Assembly: GCF_000702265.1 (NCBI RefSeq)
Contig: NZ_KL370880.1
Coordinates: 372,001 to 436,000, forward strand
Source of the DNA: Butyrivibrio sp. NC2002
GTDB lineage: Bacteria; Bacillota; Clostridia; Lachnospirales; Lachnospiraceae
DNA: 64,000 nt
Reading direction: 5' to 3'
Below, piece after piece: positions 1-8,233 of this stretch. Under the pieces are notes generated by a model that was not told the origin of the DNA, did no database searches, and saw nothing but the letters and a program-made list of their open reading frames with translations. Numbering within the stretch: the stretch's first letter is position 1; every line of letters starts with the position of its first letter. The position numbers and the translations under genes were made by a program.

Positions 1-695
1 TTATCTTCCTGCTCTTTGTATATGTGATCTTATTCAGAAATAATGTAATGTCTGAATACAGAAAGCAGCTGTTTTTGCTTCCTTCGATTTCACTTTTGGG
101 GGCTATATTGCAGGTTTTTGTGTCCGAAATGGATATGACCTACGCGGGCATTTCGCTTGGTTGTATGGTGTTGTTCTTTTATCTTCAGAGCAAGGATGTC
201 AATGTGGACTATCTCACCGGTGTTATGAACAGGCGAGGACTTGATATTCTGCTTGATGAGAAGATAAAGACGGCGCTTACCGGTGGAGGAAGCTTCTCGG
301 CAATCATGATGGATGTTGACCATTTTAAGGAGATCAATGATCATCATGGTCATAGTGCGGGAGATCAGACGGTTAAGGATATCGCTGATATTCTTGTAGC
401 TGTTTTCGGACAGGAAGCAGGGATCGGAAGATTTGGCGGAGACGAGTTTTGCGTTATATCCCAAATGACTGATGAAACAGTTATAAAAGAGAAGATCGAA
501 AAGGTCCACGAAGAAATTGTAAAACTAAGAAATAAGAGGGGGTTTAGCGAAGTTCTTGATGTGAGCTGCGGCTATAAAATATACGATCCCGCAAGGCATA
601 GCACTTCAGGAGAATTCCAAAGGATAATTGATGAGCTGATGTATGCCCAAAAGCGGGAACATCATTTAAATGACAGACGTAAGGTGGAGAGATGA
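1..695 (+). CDS. GGDEF diguanylate cyclase, 5' truncated by window edge
   Basis: The frame is open to the first base of the window, so the true start lies upstream. The visible N-terminus is hydrophobic (probably two or three membrane segments). It is followed by a GGDEF domain: a DxLTGVMNRRG entry motif, the MMDVDHFKEIND metal-binding stretch and an intact GRFGGDEF active site. This family makes c-di-GMP from two GTP. I see no RxxD inhibitory site just before GGDEF, so product inhibition may be absent. The stop overlaps the start of the next gene by four bases, which suggests co-translation with the aminopeptidase. The sensory part is not visible, so the signal is unknown. Confidence 0.9.
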   Translation, partial: IFLLFVYVILFRNNVMSEYRKQLFLLPSISLLGAILQVFVSEMDMTYAGISLGCMVLFFYLQSKDVNVDYLTGVMNRRGLDILLDEKIKTALTGGGSFSAIMMDVDHFKEINDHHGHSAGDQTVKDIADILVAVFGQEAGIGRFGGDEFCVISQMTDETVIKEKIEKVHEEIVKLRNKRGFSEVLDVSCGYKIYDPARHSTSGEFQRIIDELMYAQKREHHLNDRRKVER

Positions 696-1990
696 GTAAT
701 AATTCAGTTAAAAATTTAATAGATTTTATTAAGAAAGCACCTACTGCTTTTCATGCAGTAGCAGCATTTAAGGAGATTCTTGAAAAAGAAGGATTCACAG
801 AACTAAGTGAAAAAGATGTCTGGAAAATAAAGAAGGGTGGAAAATACTTTGTTACAAGAAACGCATCTTCCATCATATCTTTCAAAGTTCCGGAAAATGA
901 TTATAAGGGATTTTATATAATCGCCAGTCACAGTGATTCTCCTTCTTTTGTGGTAAAGGAGAATCCGGAGATTGAATCTGCAGGTAAATATATTACATTA
1001 AATGTTGCAGGCTATGGCGGAATGCTTTGCGCTCCCTGGTTTGACAGACCGCTTTCGGTAGCGGGAAGAATCCTTGTAAAGGACAAAAAGGGCAAGGGAC
1101 TTGCTGCAAAGAGTGTACTTGTTAACGTTGACAGAGATCTTCTGATGATCCCTTCACTTGCAATCCACATGAACAGAGAAGCCAACAGCGGATACAAATA
1201 CAATATCCAGAAGGACCTTCTTCCTGTTTTCGGAGATGAGAAATCAAAAAATGGCTTCATGAAGCTGATAGCAGAATCAGCCGGAGTGGATGAGAAAGAT
1301 ATCATAAGTCATGAGCTTCATCTGTATAACAGAGTAGAGCCCACCATCTGGGGAGCAAATAATGAATATCTGTCAGCTTCAAGGCTGGATGATATAGAAT
1401 GTGCATACGGCTCATTTGAAGGTTTTCTTATGGCAGAAAACAAGAAGCATGTGACTGTTCACGCCGTATTTGATAATGAGGAGGTCGGAAGCGGCACAAA
1501 GCAGGGTGCGGCATCTACATTCCTCAAGGATACACTTAAGAGAATCAATGAGGCTGCAAAGAGAAGTGAGTCGGAATATCTTGTTTCACTTTCAAACAGC
1601 TTTATGGTTTCTGCTGATAATGCGCATGCGATCCATCCGAATTATACGGAGAAGGCAGATCCTGTTAACAGACCTGTCATGAATGAGGGCGTTGTAGTTA
1701 AATATTCTGCTAATCAGAAGTACACTACAGATGCACTTTCAGCAGCTGCTTTCAAGATGGTATGTGAAAAAGCTAAAATTCCTTTCCAGATATTTACCAA
1801 CAGATCGGATGTAGCCGGAGGATCAACTTTGGGTAATATATCAGCAACACAGGTGTCTATAAGTACTGTAGACATAGGAATGGCACAGCTTGCAATGCAC
1901 TCACCGTATGAAACCTGCGGTGTTAAGGATGCCGAGTATCTCGTAAAATTCTCAAAAGAGTTCTACGGATGCGATCTTAATGTTCAATAA
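692..1990 (+). CDS. M18 family aminopeptidase
   Basis: 432 residues, the normal length for bacterial M18 (aspartyl aminopeptidase/ApeB type) zinc exopeptidases. Metal-site motifs are visible: SHSDSPSF near residue 80, DNEEVGSG near 260, and a C-terminal HSPYETCG segment. These cytosolic enzymes remove N-terminal, often acidic, residues from peptides. The start overlaps the upstream GGDEF stop (ATGA), so the two genes are probably co-transcribed. No export signal is visible. The family assignment is firm; substrate preference is inference. Confidence 0.92.
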   Translation: MSNNSVKNLIDFIKKAPTAFHAVAAFKEILEKEGFTELSEKDVWKIKKGGKYFVTRNASSIISFKVPENDYKGFYIIASHSDSPSFVVKENPEIESAGKYITLNVAGYGGMLCAPWFDRPLSVAGRILVKDKKGKGLAAKSVLVNVDRDLLMIPSLAIHMNREANSGYKYNIQKDLLPVFGDEKSKNGFMKLIAESAGVDEKDIISHELHLYNRVEPTIWGANNEYLSASRLDDIECAYGSFEGFLMAENKKHVTVHAVFDNEEVGSGTKQGAASTFLKDTLKRINEAAKRSESEYLVSLSNSFMVSADNAHAIHPNYTEKADPVNRPVMNEGVVVKYSANQKYTTDALSAAAFKMVCEKAKIPFQIFTNRSDVAGGSTLGNISATQVSISTVDIGMAQLAMHSPYETCGVKDAEYLVKFSKEFYGCDLNVQ

Positions 1991-2010
1991 AAATTTTTAG
2001 AGGAGCTGGT

Positions 2011-2062
2011 TACCGTTAGCGCACGTCCTTTGGGCGGTTACGGTATCCGCATCCGACCGGAT
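2011..2062 (+). other. Two small inverted repeats in the leader before the SseB-domain gene
   Basis: TACCGT at 2011 pairs with ACGGTA at 2040-2045, with an inner CGC/GCG helix. A second perfect palindrome, ATCCG-AC-CGGAT, lies at 2051-2062. The pair sits between the aminopeptidase stop and the SseB-domain start without a T-run, so it is not an intrinsic terminator. An RNA-processing or stability role is only a guess. Confidence 0.35.
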
Positions 2063-2102
2063 CAAGTTAGATATAAATTAGAGTCTATAGAGGAGAAGTA
2101 TA

Positions 2103-3527
2103 ATGGGGTTATTTGATATTTTTGGAGGAAAAAAGAATAAGGAGGAGGATGAGGCGCTTCTTAACGAGCAGCTTGAAGCAGAGAGAAAAGAAGCAGAGCT
2201 TTCATCAATAAAAGAAAAGCACATGGCCGAGGGATGGCCGTCTCCTGTAAGGATTAATCCGATAAAGGTTGAGGGAGTTGAAGAGGATGTTCTGGAAGAT
2301 CCGATTTCAGATGAGAGAAAAGATGAGATCGGAATGATGATATACGATGAGGACATCAGTGTAGAGGCAATAAGATTTTTGGATATGCAGGAGCTTTTAT
2401 TTTTGCTCACTGCAATGGAAAAGTTCCAGAAGATAGCTCCGATCCCCGGATATGAAGCTAATCACAGAAAGATATACAATGAGATACTTGGCAGAGTGCG
2501 TGATGCCAAGATGCTCTATGTTTTATATGATGCAACTACAGGCTATCCGTTTATAGATCATGGATATATCAACATCTTTTCATGTCAGGAATATGCAGAA
2601 AATGCCGGAAAGGTATTCGGAAAACAGTACAGACGACTTATTATAAAGCCCTGCAAGGCAGATAATGAGGCTGAGTCTGCAAAAGACAGAAGAAGCTTTT
2701 TTGATTATCTCTACTATCTTGGAATCGAAGATTTCATAATTGATAACGGTTATTACAGAGCACACTTTAAGCGCAAAGAGATCGTAGCTGCTCCTGCTGA
2801 CTGGGGTTCAAATGCTGATAATTCACCAAAGAACCCTCAGCTTGTTTTTGCTATGCTCGACTTCCTTGGCGAAGTAAGATGGCCTGTTAAGTATGAGAAG
2901 AGAAAAGAAGTCCTTGCAACAAAGGAAATGCGTATGGCAAGGGCAGCTCAGGCTGCAAACTATATTGTTCCCATGCAGCATGAAGGTCCCGTTGAAGTAA
3001 TGGACGATGGCAAATTTAAGTTCACCAAGGATACCAAGATCAGATTTCCTGAGATCAAGAGTAAGGATGAGAAGCATTTCCTTCCAATCTTTACAGATGG
3101 AATTGAGTTTACCAAGATGTTTGCAAATTCCGATTTCAAGGGCGCTGTTTTTGCATTCCCTGATATTTTGAGATTTGTAGGTCAAAAGGATGGCGTGATC
3201 ATCAATCCTGCAGGCCAGAAAATAATGATTCCCAGAGAAAGAATGCTTGCACTTCAGATGGCTGCACAGACAGTTGCTGCAGCAAATGCTGGAAATAAAA
3301 AGCCTGCTAAGAAGAAGCTTTCAGATACAGAGGCTGCGATCAAGTCAGCTATGAGCGGAAAGGGAATCGCAGCAAAAACACCTGAAGAAGAGATCCTTTC
3401 AGGCGAGAGTATCGCTTCGCTCGATGATGATATGCCTATGACAGAGCTTTCCAATGAGGATGCAGCTCCCATAGAGCTTTCTGAGGGAAACGATTCTGTT
3501 GAAAGCGAGTTTGCTCCTAAGGAATAA
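2103..3527 (+). CDS. SseB N-terminal domain protein
   Basis: 474 residues, soluble. The first 60 residues are highly charged and probably helical. A region near residues 315-395 reads like the SseB N-terminal domain (FLPIFTDGIEFTKMF, VINPAGQKIMIP). The C-terminus from about 395 is a low-complexity Ala/Lys then acidic tail. SseB-domain proteins are widespread in Firmicutes, often near secretion or signalling genes, with no settled biochemical role. The middle section (about 70-240) is unfamiliar. The start follows a clear GAGGAG site. The domain call rests on motif memory only. Confidence 0.6.
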   Translation: MGLFDIFGGKKNKEEDEALLNEQLEAERKEAELSSIKEKHMAEGWPSPVRINPIKVEGVEEDVLEDPISDERKDEIGMMIYDEDISVEAIRFLDMQELLFLLTAMEKFQKIAPIPGYEANHRKIYNEILGRVRDAKMLYVLYDATTGYPFIDHGYINIFSCQEYAENAGKVFGKQYRRLIIKPCKADNEAESAKDRRSFFDYLYYLGIEDFIIDNGYYRAHFKRKEIVAAPADWGSNADNSPKNPQLVFAMLDFLGEVRWPVKYEKRKEVLATKEMRMARAAQAANYIVPMQHEGPVEVMDDGKFKFTKDTKIRFPEIKSKDEKHFLPIFTDGIEFTKMFANSDFKGAVFAFPDILRFVGQKDGVIINPAGQKIMIPRERMLALQMAAQTVAAANAGNKKPAKKKLSDTEAAIKSAMSGKGIAAKTPEEEILSGESIASLDDDMPMTELSNEDAAPIELSEGNDSVESEFAPKE

Positions 3528-3566
3528 AATATAAAATAATAATAAATAAGTGTTATATTAAGCCGT

Positions 3567-3600
3567 TTTTACTTGTTTGATATTTCGATATGAAGTAAAA
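3567..3600 (+). other. Inverted repeat between the SseB-domain and CheX-like genes
   Basis: TTTTACTT (3567-3574) pairs with AAGTAAAA (3593-3600), and an inner ATAT-TTCG-ATAT helix has a UUCG-type loop. No T-run follows, so termination would be weak. It may be a leader hairpin of the CheX-like/CheY-like/lgt unit or a poor terminator of the upstream gene. Confidence 0.35.
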
Positions 3601-3672
3601 TTAATATGGTGTTTCGTTCCTGTTGTATGTCTTTTATTTTAGGACTTAATTGTTTCATACATGGAGGGAATT

Positions 3673-4560
3673 ATGTTCGACCGAATAATTGGAAAATACT
3701 TTGTGGATAGCGGTAAACTTCAGCAAAGTCAGTTATCTCAGGTCTATCAGATACAGGAATCCAAGAGGGCTAAGCTTGGTGTGATCGCGGTTACCGAAAA
3801 ACTCATGACTGTTGCTCAGGCAGAGGAAATAAATGCTCTGCAGGCAACAAAGGATAAGCATTTTGGCGATCTTGCGATAGAGAGAGGGTATCTGACTCAG
3901 ACTCAGGTTGGAAGATTATTATCGCTTCAGGGAAATGCATTTGCGACTTTTACATCATCAATCGTGGACAGAGGCTTCATGACTCTTGATGCTATTAATG
4001 AAGCGCTAAATGATTTTCAAAGGGATGAAGGGTATACCGACGAGCAGATGGTTTTGCTTAAGGAAGGCGACATGTCGGATATCATTCCGCTGTTTGTCGA
4101 TACAGAGAATATCGAATACAAGCAACTTTTCACTTATGGCATAAAGAATTTCTACAGACTTGTTGATACGCATATGTATGTTGAAAAATCTTATGTCACA
4201 CACAGTATTCAGGAAGAGTGCCTTGGATATCAACAGTTTCATGGTGCTTCTTCTGCAACAGTGGCTATAGCAGGAAAAGATGCTGACTTGCAGTTAATGG
4301 CAAAGCGATATACAAAGGAAGAATTTATTGAGACCAAAGAAGATGCTCTTGATGCCATGTGTGAGCTGATTAACTGTATCAACGGATTATATGCAACGGA
4401 TAGGAGTGCTCAGGGTGAGAGAATTGAACTTGAACCTCCGGTTTTTTCTTCGAGATTTGCAAATATTTCAGGAAATGACCTTCATATAATGCCGATCCAC
4501 TGTGATGATAGTGTTGTTTTCCTTATTGTTTCCGTGAATAGTGATGTAAACATTAAGTGA
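3673..4560 (+). CDS. CheX-like protein with GspE-N-like N-terminus
   Basis: I place the start at 3673, where GGAGGG lies 4 bases upstream, giving 295 residues. The N-terminal 120 residues hold repeated short helical units (HFGDLAIERGYLTQTQVGRLL) resembling the N-terminal domain of type II secretion/type IV pilus ATPases. The C-terminal 160 residues look like a CheC/CheX/FliY fold. DAMCELIN fits the family phosphatase signature (D/S-x3-E-x2-N), with prolines 21-22 residues further on. A response regulator follows after 9 bases. The pair probably forms a phosphatase-receiver module; the output is not visible. Confidence 0.6.
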   Translation: MFDRIIGKYFVDSGKLQQSQLSQVYQIQESKRAKLGVIAVTEKLMTVAQAEEINALQATKDKHFGDLAIERGYLTQTQVGRLLSLQGNAFATFTSSIVDRGFMTLDAINEALNDFQRDEGYTDEQMVLLKEGDMSDIIPLFVDTENIEYKQLFTYGIKNFYRLVDTHMYVEKSYVTHSIQEECLGYQQFHGASSATVAIAGKDADLQLMAKRYTKEEFIETKEDALDAMCELINCINGLYATDRSAQGERIELEPPVFSSRFANISGNDLHIMPIHCDDSVVFLIVSVNSDVNIK

Positions 4561-4569
4561 GGAGAGACG

Positions 4570-4932
4570 ATGGCTAATATACTTATAGCAGATGATTCCA
4601 AGATTTCACGCCGAGTGCTTAGAGATATGCTGGAAAGACATGACCATACCATAGTTGGTGAAGCTACCAATGGCCAGGAAGCATATAACGATTGCGGCAA
4701 GCTTCATCCCGACATAGTTACGATGGATATTACCATGCCTGTTATGGACGGGATTGAATCGCTTAAACTCATTCACAGGTCTTATCCCGATGCCAAGGTT
4801 ATTATGATTACTGCGGCCGGACAGAATGAGAAAATGGTGGAAGCTGTTGAGAGCGGAGCGGTTGAATTTGTGACCAAGCCACTTGACGAGGACAAGGTTA
4901 TAGCAGCAATTGATAAAGTTTTGAAGAAATAG
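4570..4932 (+). CDS. CheY-like single-domain response regulator
   Basis: 120 residues, a bare receiver domain. The acidic pair follows ILIADDS, the phospho-acceptor Asp is in IVTMDITMPVMDG, the switch Thr in MITAAGQ and the conserved Lys in VTKPL. It has no output domain, so it should act by protein-protein contact as CheY does. It lies 9 bases after the CheX-like gene, whose product could dephosphorylate it, and 12 bases before lgt. No chemotaxis kinase is in the window. Whether the target is a flagellar motor, a pilus or something else cannot be seen. Confidence 0.88.
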   Translation: MANILIADDSKISRRVLRDMLERHDHTIVGEATNGQEAYNDCGKLHPDIVTMDITMPVMDGIESLKLIHRSYPDAKVIMITAAGQNEKMVEAVESGAVEFVTKPLDEDKVIAAIDKVLKK

Positions 4933-4944
4933 AAATGGGGATTT

Positions 4945-5694
4945 ATGTTTAATGATATTCATTTAGGTCCGATCACACTTCATATGTACGGACTTATGAT
5001 TGCTATTGGCTTTATATCGGCGCTTTTTATTGCGCTATGGAGGGGGAAGAAAAAAGGCTTTTCAGAAGATACGATTTACGGAATCTTTTATTGTGCGATT
5101 ATTGGAGGCCTGCTTGGATGCAGGCTTCTGTTTTATATAGTTGAGATTCCTGCCATAATAAAGAATCCTTCAATCTTATGGGATTTCAGAAACGGATATG
5201 TGGTATATGGAGGAATCATTGGCGGAATAGTCGCAAGCTTCATATATATTAAGAGGAGAAAAGAAAACTTCCTTGATTATTTCGATCTGGTAATGCCTGA
5301 GGTTTCTATAGCACAGGGCTTTGGCAGAATAGGCTGCTTTTGTGCAGGGTGCTGCTATGGGGCACAGACTGATGGCCCGTTAAGAGTTGTGTTTACCCAT
5401 TCTGATTTTGCACCGAATAATGTTCCTCTTATTCCTACGCAGCTTATGTCTTCAGCAGGAGATTTTATCTTTGGAGCGATCTTACTTTTTTATGCATCCA
5501 AAAATAAAGTGACCGGAAGAGTTGGAGCAATGTACCTTATGCTTTATGGCGTAGGCAGATTTGCTATTGAGTTTTTCAGAGATGATTACAGAGGCAGTGT
5601 AGGCATTTTCTCTACATCACAGATTATTTCTTTCGGAATAGTTTCTGCCGGAGTTATATTGTATACAGTCCTTACTAAAAAAGCTGCTAAATAG
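4945..5694 (+). CDS. lgt: Prolipoprotein diacylglyceryl transferase family protein
   Basis: 249 residues with about seven membrane segments. Lgt moves diacylglycerol from phosphatidylglycerol to the lipobox Cys of prolipoproteins. The N-terminal HMYGLM block, VVYGGIIGG, and the signature region GRIGCFCAGCCYG match the family. Classical Lgt has GRxGNFxNxExYG here, so this belongs to the cysteine-rich variant seen in many Clostridia. It is last in the CheX-like/CheY-like cluster, 12 bases after the regulator. The three lipoproteins in this window (5808, 41002, 61336) would be natural substrates. Activity of this variant is inferred. Confidence 0.82.
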   Translation: MFNDIHLGPITLHMYGLMIAIGFISALFIALWRGKKKGFSEDTIYGIFYCAIIGGLLGCRLLFYIVEIPAIIKNPSILWDFRNGYVVYGGIIGGIVASFIYIKRRKENFLDYFDLVMPEVSIAQGFGRIGCFCAGCCYGAQTDGPLRVVFTHSDFAPNNVPLIPTQLMSSAGDFIFGAILLFYASKNKVTGRVGAMYLMLYGVGRFAIEFFRDDYRGSVGIFSTSQIISFGIVSAGVILYTVLTKKAAK

Positions 5695-5702
5695 TTTTTG
5701 TA

Positions 5703-5731
5703 TTTACATAAACAATTTAGTATGGTAAAGT
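5703..5731 (+). promoter_or_regulatory. Candidate sigma-A promoter for the first amino-acid ABC operon
   Basis: TTTACA (5703-5708), 17 bases, then TAAAGT (5726-5731) with an upstream TG (extended -10). The -10 is weak. If used, the hairpin at 5756-5788 lies in the leader of the ABC operon. Confidence 0.4.
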
Positions 5732-5755
5732 GTTAAAAGAATGATTGACTAAAGT

Positions 5756-5788
5756 GAAAAAGCATATCAGATATGCTTTTTCTTTTTT
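5756..5788 (+). terminator. Intrinsic terminator after lgt (or leader attenuator of the ABC operon)
   Basis: A 12-bp stem (5756-5767 with 5771-5782), three-base loop, then a T-rich run. It sits only about 20 bases before the lipoprotein start, so it either ends the lgt transcript or acts in the leader of the next operon. Confidence 0.8.
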
Positions 5789-5807
5789 GCCCAAAAAGGA
5801 GGACATT

Positions 5808-6704
5808 ATGAAAAAGAAACTTATAGCGATACTTATGAGCGCTACTATGACTTGCGGCCTTGTTGCTTGTTCAGGAGCTGACAATACTGGAGCTGATAAG
5901 GCTGATGAAGCTGTGGAAGAGACTGCGGATGCTGCTGCAGAAGAAAGCGCAGAGGAAACAGCAGATGATGCAGAGGTTACTTCAGAAACAGCCGAAGACG
6001 GAGACGTTTCTTATATCAAGGACAAGGGTACGCTTGTTGTAGGTATAACAGATTTTGCACCTATGGATTATAAGGATGACGATGGCAACTGGATCGGTTT
6101 TGATGCTGATATGGCAAAGGAAGTTGCAAAGTCACTCGGCGTTGATGTGGAGTTTGTTGAAATCGATTGGGATAATAAGATCCTGGAGCTTGAAAACAAG
6201 TCTATAGATGTTGTTTGGAATGGAATGACACTTACAAGTGAAGTTACAAATGCTATGGAGTGTACAAAGCCTTATCTTAACAATGCACAGGTTGTAGTAG
6301 TTCCTTCAGAAGATGCAGAAAAATATCAGACAGTAGAAGACGTGTCTGCTCTTAGCTATGCAGTTGAGTCAGGTTCAGCAGGTGAAGCAGCAGCTACTGA
6401 AAATGGATTTGATTATACATCTCTCACATCACAGTCTGATGCTGTTATGGAAGTAGCAGCCGGAACTTCACAAGCCTGCATCATAGACCTTCTTATGGCA
6501 GGTGCAATGATAGGAGAAGGAACAAGCTACGAGAACCTTTCACACACAGTTGAACTTACTACAGAAGAGTATGGTATCGGATGTCGCAAGGGATCAGATC
6601 TTGCTGAATATATTAATACCGAGCTTAAAGCACTCTATGACGACGGCACAATGCAGCAGATAGCAGAGCAGTACGGCGTTCAGGATGCTTTGATTGCACA
6701 GTAA
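5808..6704 (+). CDS. Amino-acid ABC transporter substrate-binding lipoprotein
   Basis: The start is set at 5808, preceded by AAGGAGG, giving 298 residues. A lipoprotein signal peptide ends in the lipobox LVAC, then an acidic Ala/Glu-rich linker of about 45 residues, then a family 3 solute-binding domain (GTLVVGITDFAPMDY, GFDADMAKEVAKSLG, near the C-terminus EEYGIGCRKGSDL). It should capture a polar amino acid at the outer membrane face and deliver it to the permease and ATPase encoded 14 and 687 bases downstream. The ligand cannot be read from the sequence. Confidence 0.92.
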   Translation: MKKKLIAILMSATMTCGLVACSGADNTGADKADEAVEETADAAAEESAEETADDAEVTSETAEDGDVSYIKDKGTLVVGITDFAPMDYKDDDGNWIGFDADMAKEVAKSLGVDVEFVEIDWDNKILELENKSIDVVWNGMTLTSEVTNAMECTKPYLNNAQVVVVPSEDAEKYQTVEDVSALSYAVESGSAGEAAATENGFDYTSLTSQSDAVMEVAAGTSQACIIDLLMAGAMIGEGTSYENLSHTVELTTEEYGIGCRKGSDLAEYINTELKALYDDGTMQQIAEQYGVQDALIAQ

Positions 6705-6717
6705 GGAGCTTTGATTC

Positions 6718-7374
6718 ATGTTCTTAACCGTTACAATTTCCCTGCTTGAGGGATTTATCGGAACAATAAAATTATTTTTGCTGACACTTGTTTTTTCACT
6801 ACCACTGGGACTTTTTATATGTTTTGGTTCGATGAGCAAGACAGCTGTGCTGAAATATCCGATCAGGTTTATCATTTGGATCGTCAGAGGAACACCTCTG
6901 ATGCTTCAGCTTCTTATTATCTACTACGGACCGGGAATATTCCTTGGAGTTAATCTGTGGGGAGGCGGCTCAAATGGTAGGTTTATGGCGGCTCTTGTTG
7001 CATTTGTATTTAACTATGCATGTTATTTTTCGGAAATATACAGAGGAGGGATACAGTCAATCCCTGTAGGTCAGTATGAGGCAGGTAAGGTCCTTGGAAT
7101 GACCAAGTCTCAGATATTTGTGAAGATCATACTGCTTCAGGTTATCAAGCGTATTGTCCCTCCGATTTCAAACGAAGTGATCACTCTTGTAAAAGATACT
7201 TCACTGGCAAGAGTAATTGCGGTTTATGAGATCATCTGGAACGGACAGGCATTTATCAAGAGCAGCGGAATAATATGGCCTTTGTTTTATACAGGAGCAT
7301 TCTATCTTCTCTTTAGCGGACTGTTGACACTTCTTTTTGGATATATAGAAAAGAAGCTTGGATATTTTAAGTAA
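6718..7374 (+). CDS. Polar amino-acid ABC transporter permease
   Basis: 218 residues with about five membrane segments, usual for HisM/GlnP-type permeases. It carries the family hallmarks RGTPLMLQLLIIYYG and the EAA-like loop EAGKVLGMTKSQIFVKIILLQ that docks the ATPase. It lies between its binding lipoprotein and its ATP-binding subunit in one operon. Permeases of this type act as dimers. Confidence 0.93.
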   Translation: MFLTVTISLLEGFIGTIKLFLLTLVFSLPLGLFICFGSMSKTAVLKYPIRFIIWIVRGTPLMLQLLIIYYGPGIFLGVNLWGGGSNGRFMAALVAFVFNYACYFSEIYRGGIQSIPVGQYEAGKVLGMTKSQIFVKIILLQVIKRIVPPISNEVITLVKDTSLARVIAVYEIIWNGQAFIKSSGIIWPLFYTGAFYLLFSGLLTLLFGYIEKKLGYFK

Positions 7375-7390
7375 AAGGGTTTAAGAACAT

Positions 7391-8143
7391 ATGCCTATAT
7401 TGGAAGTAAAGAATTTAAAAAAGAAATTTGATAAAAATCAGATACTCAAGGGAATAAGCTTTGATCTGGAAGAGGGACAGGCGATATCTATAATCGGCTC
7501 CTCGGGAAGTGGTAAAACAACACTTCTTAGATGCCTTAATTTTCTTGAGACTGCAGATGAAGGAACAATTACTGTAAGAGGAGAGCAGCTTTTTGATGGA
7601 AAAAATCCCGTTACAGATCCTGATCTTCTTAGAAAAATGAGACTTCATTTTGGACTGGTGTTTCAGCAGTTTAATCTTTTTCCGCAGTATACAGCGCTTG
7701 AAAATGTTACACTGGCACCGCTTATAAATGCTGAAGCAAATGAAAAGGCAGGAATTATAGAAAATGCCAAAGACCTCCTTGATCAGATGGGGCTGTCAGA
7801 CAGGATGGATAATTACCCGCATCAATTATCGGGAGGTCAGCAGCAGAGAGTTGCCATAGCCAGAGCTCTTGCATTAAAACCGGATATACTTTGCTTTGAT
7901 GAGCCGACTTCTGCTTTGGATCCTGAGCTTACGGGAGAAGTATTAAGGGTAATAAGAAATCTTGCTGAGAAAAACACGACGATGATAATTGTTACACATG
8001 AAATGGCCTTTGCCAGAGATGTCGCTGATAAAGCCATATTCATGGATGATGGCGCTATCCTTGAAATGGGACCTGCTGATGAGCTGATAAACAACCCCAA
8101 AGAGGAACGCACCAGGCAGTTTTTATCTGGAGTTATTAAGTAA
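7391..8143 (+). CDS. Polar amino-acid ABC transporter ATP-binding protein
   Basis: 250 residues, the standard length of GlnQ/HisP-type subunits. Walker A is GSSGSGKTT, the Q-loop is in VFQQFNLFPQ, the signature is LSGGQQQR, Walker B is [14 protein letters not shown] and the switch His is in VTHEM, all intact. It is last in the three-gene importer operon, which ends at the terminator at 8153-8222. Confidence 0.95.
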   Translation: MPILEVKNLKKKFDKNQILKGISFDLEEGQAISIIGSSGSGKTTLLRCLNFLETADEGTITVRGEQLFDGKNPVTDPDLLRKMRLHFGLVFQQFNLFPQYTALENVTLAPLINAEANEKAGIIENAKDLLDQMGLSDRMDNYPHQLSGGQQQRVAIARALALKPDILCFDEPTSALDPELTGEVLRVIRNLAEKNTTMIIVTHEMAFARDVADKAIFMDDGAILEMGPADELINNPKEERTRQFLSGVIK

Positions 8144-8152
8144 TATTTTAAA

Positions 8153-8222
8153 ACTCTCCATATACCTTTAGACCATGCACCCGCGAAAGGGCGCAATGAC
8201 CATGGTATACGGAGAGTTTTTG
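8153..8222 (+). terminator. Large intrinsic terminator with nested hairpin
   Basis: A 14-bp stem with one mismatch (8153-8166 with 8204-8217) is followed by a T-run. The loop contains a second hairpin with CCATGCACC and AAAGG. Much of that inner sequence recurs in the terminator at 20272-20338. It lies between the convergent ABC operon and SDR gene and may work in both directions. Confidence 0.85.
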
Positions 8223-8233
8223 TTCTTTTTCAA

